NCBI GenBank assembly: GCA_003550945.1
Contig: PULL01000258.1
Coordinates: 1 to 6,227, forward strand
Origin: Thioalkalivibrio sp.
GTDB lineage: Bacteria; Pseudomonadota; Gammaproteobacteria; Ectothiorhodospirales; Ectothiorhodospiraceae
Length of the DNA stretch: 6,227 nucleotides
Direction: 5' to 3'
This document shows, piece by piece, positions 5,467-6,227 of this stretch (positions are counted from its first letter, which is position 1; each line of letters opens with the position of its first letter). A program made the translations under genes and the position numbers. The notes under the pieces were generated by a model. The model was not told the origin of the DNA, ran no database searches, and saw nothing but the letters and a program-made list of their open reading frames with translations.

Positions 5467-6227
5467 TCACTCGCGTGGCGGCGCCTGAACCGGGCGGCGA
5501 CGACGCGGGAATGGCAGAAAATGCAGCACCACGAAGGCCAGCATGGCCGCGACGACGATGCTGGGGCCGGTCGGCGTATCGTGGCTGAATGAGGCCCAGA
5601 TCCCGAGCAGCACCGCCAGCACGCCGAAACCGGCGGCCATCAGCGCCATCTCTTCCGGATTTCGCGCGAACCGGCGCGCGGTCGCCGCGGGGATGATCAT
5701 CAGCGCGGTAATCAGCAATACGCCGACCACCTGCATCGCGCTCGCGATCACCAGCGCGATCAGCAGCATCAGCCCGAGCCGAACCGGCAGCACCGGCACG
5801 CCCTCCACGCGCGCCAGCTCCTCGTGCACGGTGATCGCCAGCAGCGGGCGCCAGAGAATCACCAGCAGCACCAGCGCCACCAGGCCGCCGATCGCGATCG
5901 CCGCGAGATCGGCGCGGGTCACCGCGAGAATGTCGCCGAAAAGGTAAGCCATCAGGTCCACCCGTAGCCCCTCGACGAAGGCGACCGTGACCAGCCCCAG
6001 TGACAGCGCGCTGTGCGCGAGAATGCCGAGCAAGGTGTCGGACGCCAGCTCCTGGCGACGCTGCAGGAAGACCAGGATCACCGCCACCATCACGCAGACC
6101 AGTGTGACCAGCAGGTTCAGGTTGAGCCCCAGCAGGAAACCCAGCGCCACGCCAAGCAGCGCCGAATGCGAGACGGTGTCCCCGAAATACGCCATGCGGC
6201 GCCAGACCACGAAGGCCCCGATCGGCC
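5467..6227 (-). CDS. znuB: zinc ABC transporter permease, N-terminus beyond the window
   Basis: This is an integral membrane subunit of the ABC-3 metal permease family, which with a periplasmic binding protein (ZnuA) and ATPase (ZnuC) imports Zn(II). About 252 residues are visible. Reading from the right edge, the frame runs PIGAFVVWRRMAYFGDTVSHSALLGVALG, which matches the conserved ZnuB N-terminal region after its first helix. The true start therefore lies outside the window, probably by some 15-20 residues; a GTG at 6210 is only a valine codon inside this block. Several hydrophobic helices follow, then the family's C-terminal FSHDTPTGPSIVVAAML and a basic tail (PRRRRPVQAPPRE). Mn/Fe permeases of the same family are an alternative, but MAYFGDTVSHSALLG strongly resembles ZnuB. 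znuC may lie just outside, but this cannot be seen. The gene converges on the hemerythrin gene with a 17-bp gap. Confidence 0.9.
   Translation of the reverse strand, partial: PIGAFVVWRRMAYFGDTVSHSALLGVALGFLLGLNLNLLVTLVCVMVAVILVFLQRRQELASDTLLGILAHSALSLGLVTVAFVEGLRVDLMAYLFGDILAVTRADLAAIAIGGLVALVLLVILWRPLLAITVHEELARVEGVPVLPVRLGLMLLIALVIASAMQVVGVLLITALMIIPAATARRFARNPEEMALMAAGFGVLAVLLGIWASFSHDTPTGPSIVVAAMLAFVVLHFLPFPRRRRPVQAPPRE

Noticed and set aside
5447..5469. TGAGC/GCTCA inverted repeat between the convergent hemerythrin and znuB stop codons, considered as a bidirectional terminator
   Set aside because: The stem is 5 bp with a 13-nt loop and no T tract on either side; much of the symmetry comes from the two TGA stops themselves.
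1..6227. CRISPR array, tRNA, rRNA, phage or defence genes
   Set aside because: I saw no spaced direct repeats, no tRNA-like or rRNA-like sequence, and no recombinase, toxin or nuclease motifs; the window is almost fully covered by recognised housekeeping-type genes.

Overview
This is a GC-rich window (roughly two-thirds G+C by eye) from what looks like a gammaproteobacterial chromosome. The closest relatives suggested are purple-sulfur or halo-alkaliphilic lineages such as Ectothiorhodospiraceae/Chromatiales. That placement is an inference from the lgt-thyA-folA gene order, the protein sequences, and a GGGGACAGATTTAT-type palindrome at the left edge. It cannot be proven from this window alone. 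Gene density is high, and many long antisense reading frames are by-products of the GC-rich codon usage.

Layout, left to right. Positions 1-124 are non-coding and hold two inverted repeats: an AT-centred, nearly perfect palindrome and a GC-rich hairpin. Positions 125-2595 carry a two-gene minus-strand unit. It is transcribed from a 677-residue thioredoxin-fold DUF255 (YyaL/SPATA20-like) protein into a 145-residue single-domain rhodanese, and the two reading frames share one base (TGATG). A 105-bp divergent intergenic region (2596-2700) separates this unit from a plus-strand operon, lgt-thyA-folA (2701-4828), in which both junctions are ATGA overlaps. After a 171-bp gap comes a stand-alone bacteriohemerythrin (5000-5449). 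The window ends in a convergently oriented zinc-type ABC permease, znuB, whose N-terminus lies beyond the right edge.

How the genes relate. ThyA produces dTMP and dihydrofolate from dUMP and methylene-tetrahydrofolate, and FolA regenerates tetrahydrofolate, so their coupling makes metabolic sense. Lgt performs the first step of lipoprotein maturation and is linked to thyA by conserved synteny rather than pathway. The DUF255 protein and the rhodanese both carry reactive-cysteine motifs and may act in the same thiol or sulfur process, but this is inference.

Nothing here looks like an undescribed multi-gene system; it is mostly housekeeping. The most interesting signal not explained by the genes is a perfect 20-bp palindrome inside the first codons of folA, next to a start codon with no Shine-Dalgarno sequence. 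The left-edge palindrome is second.
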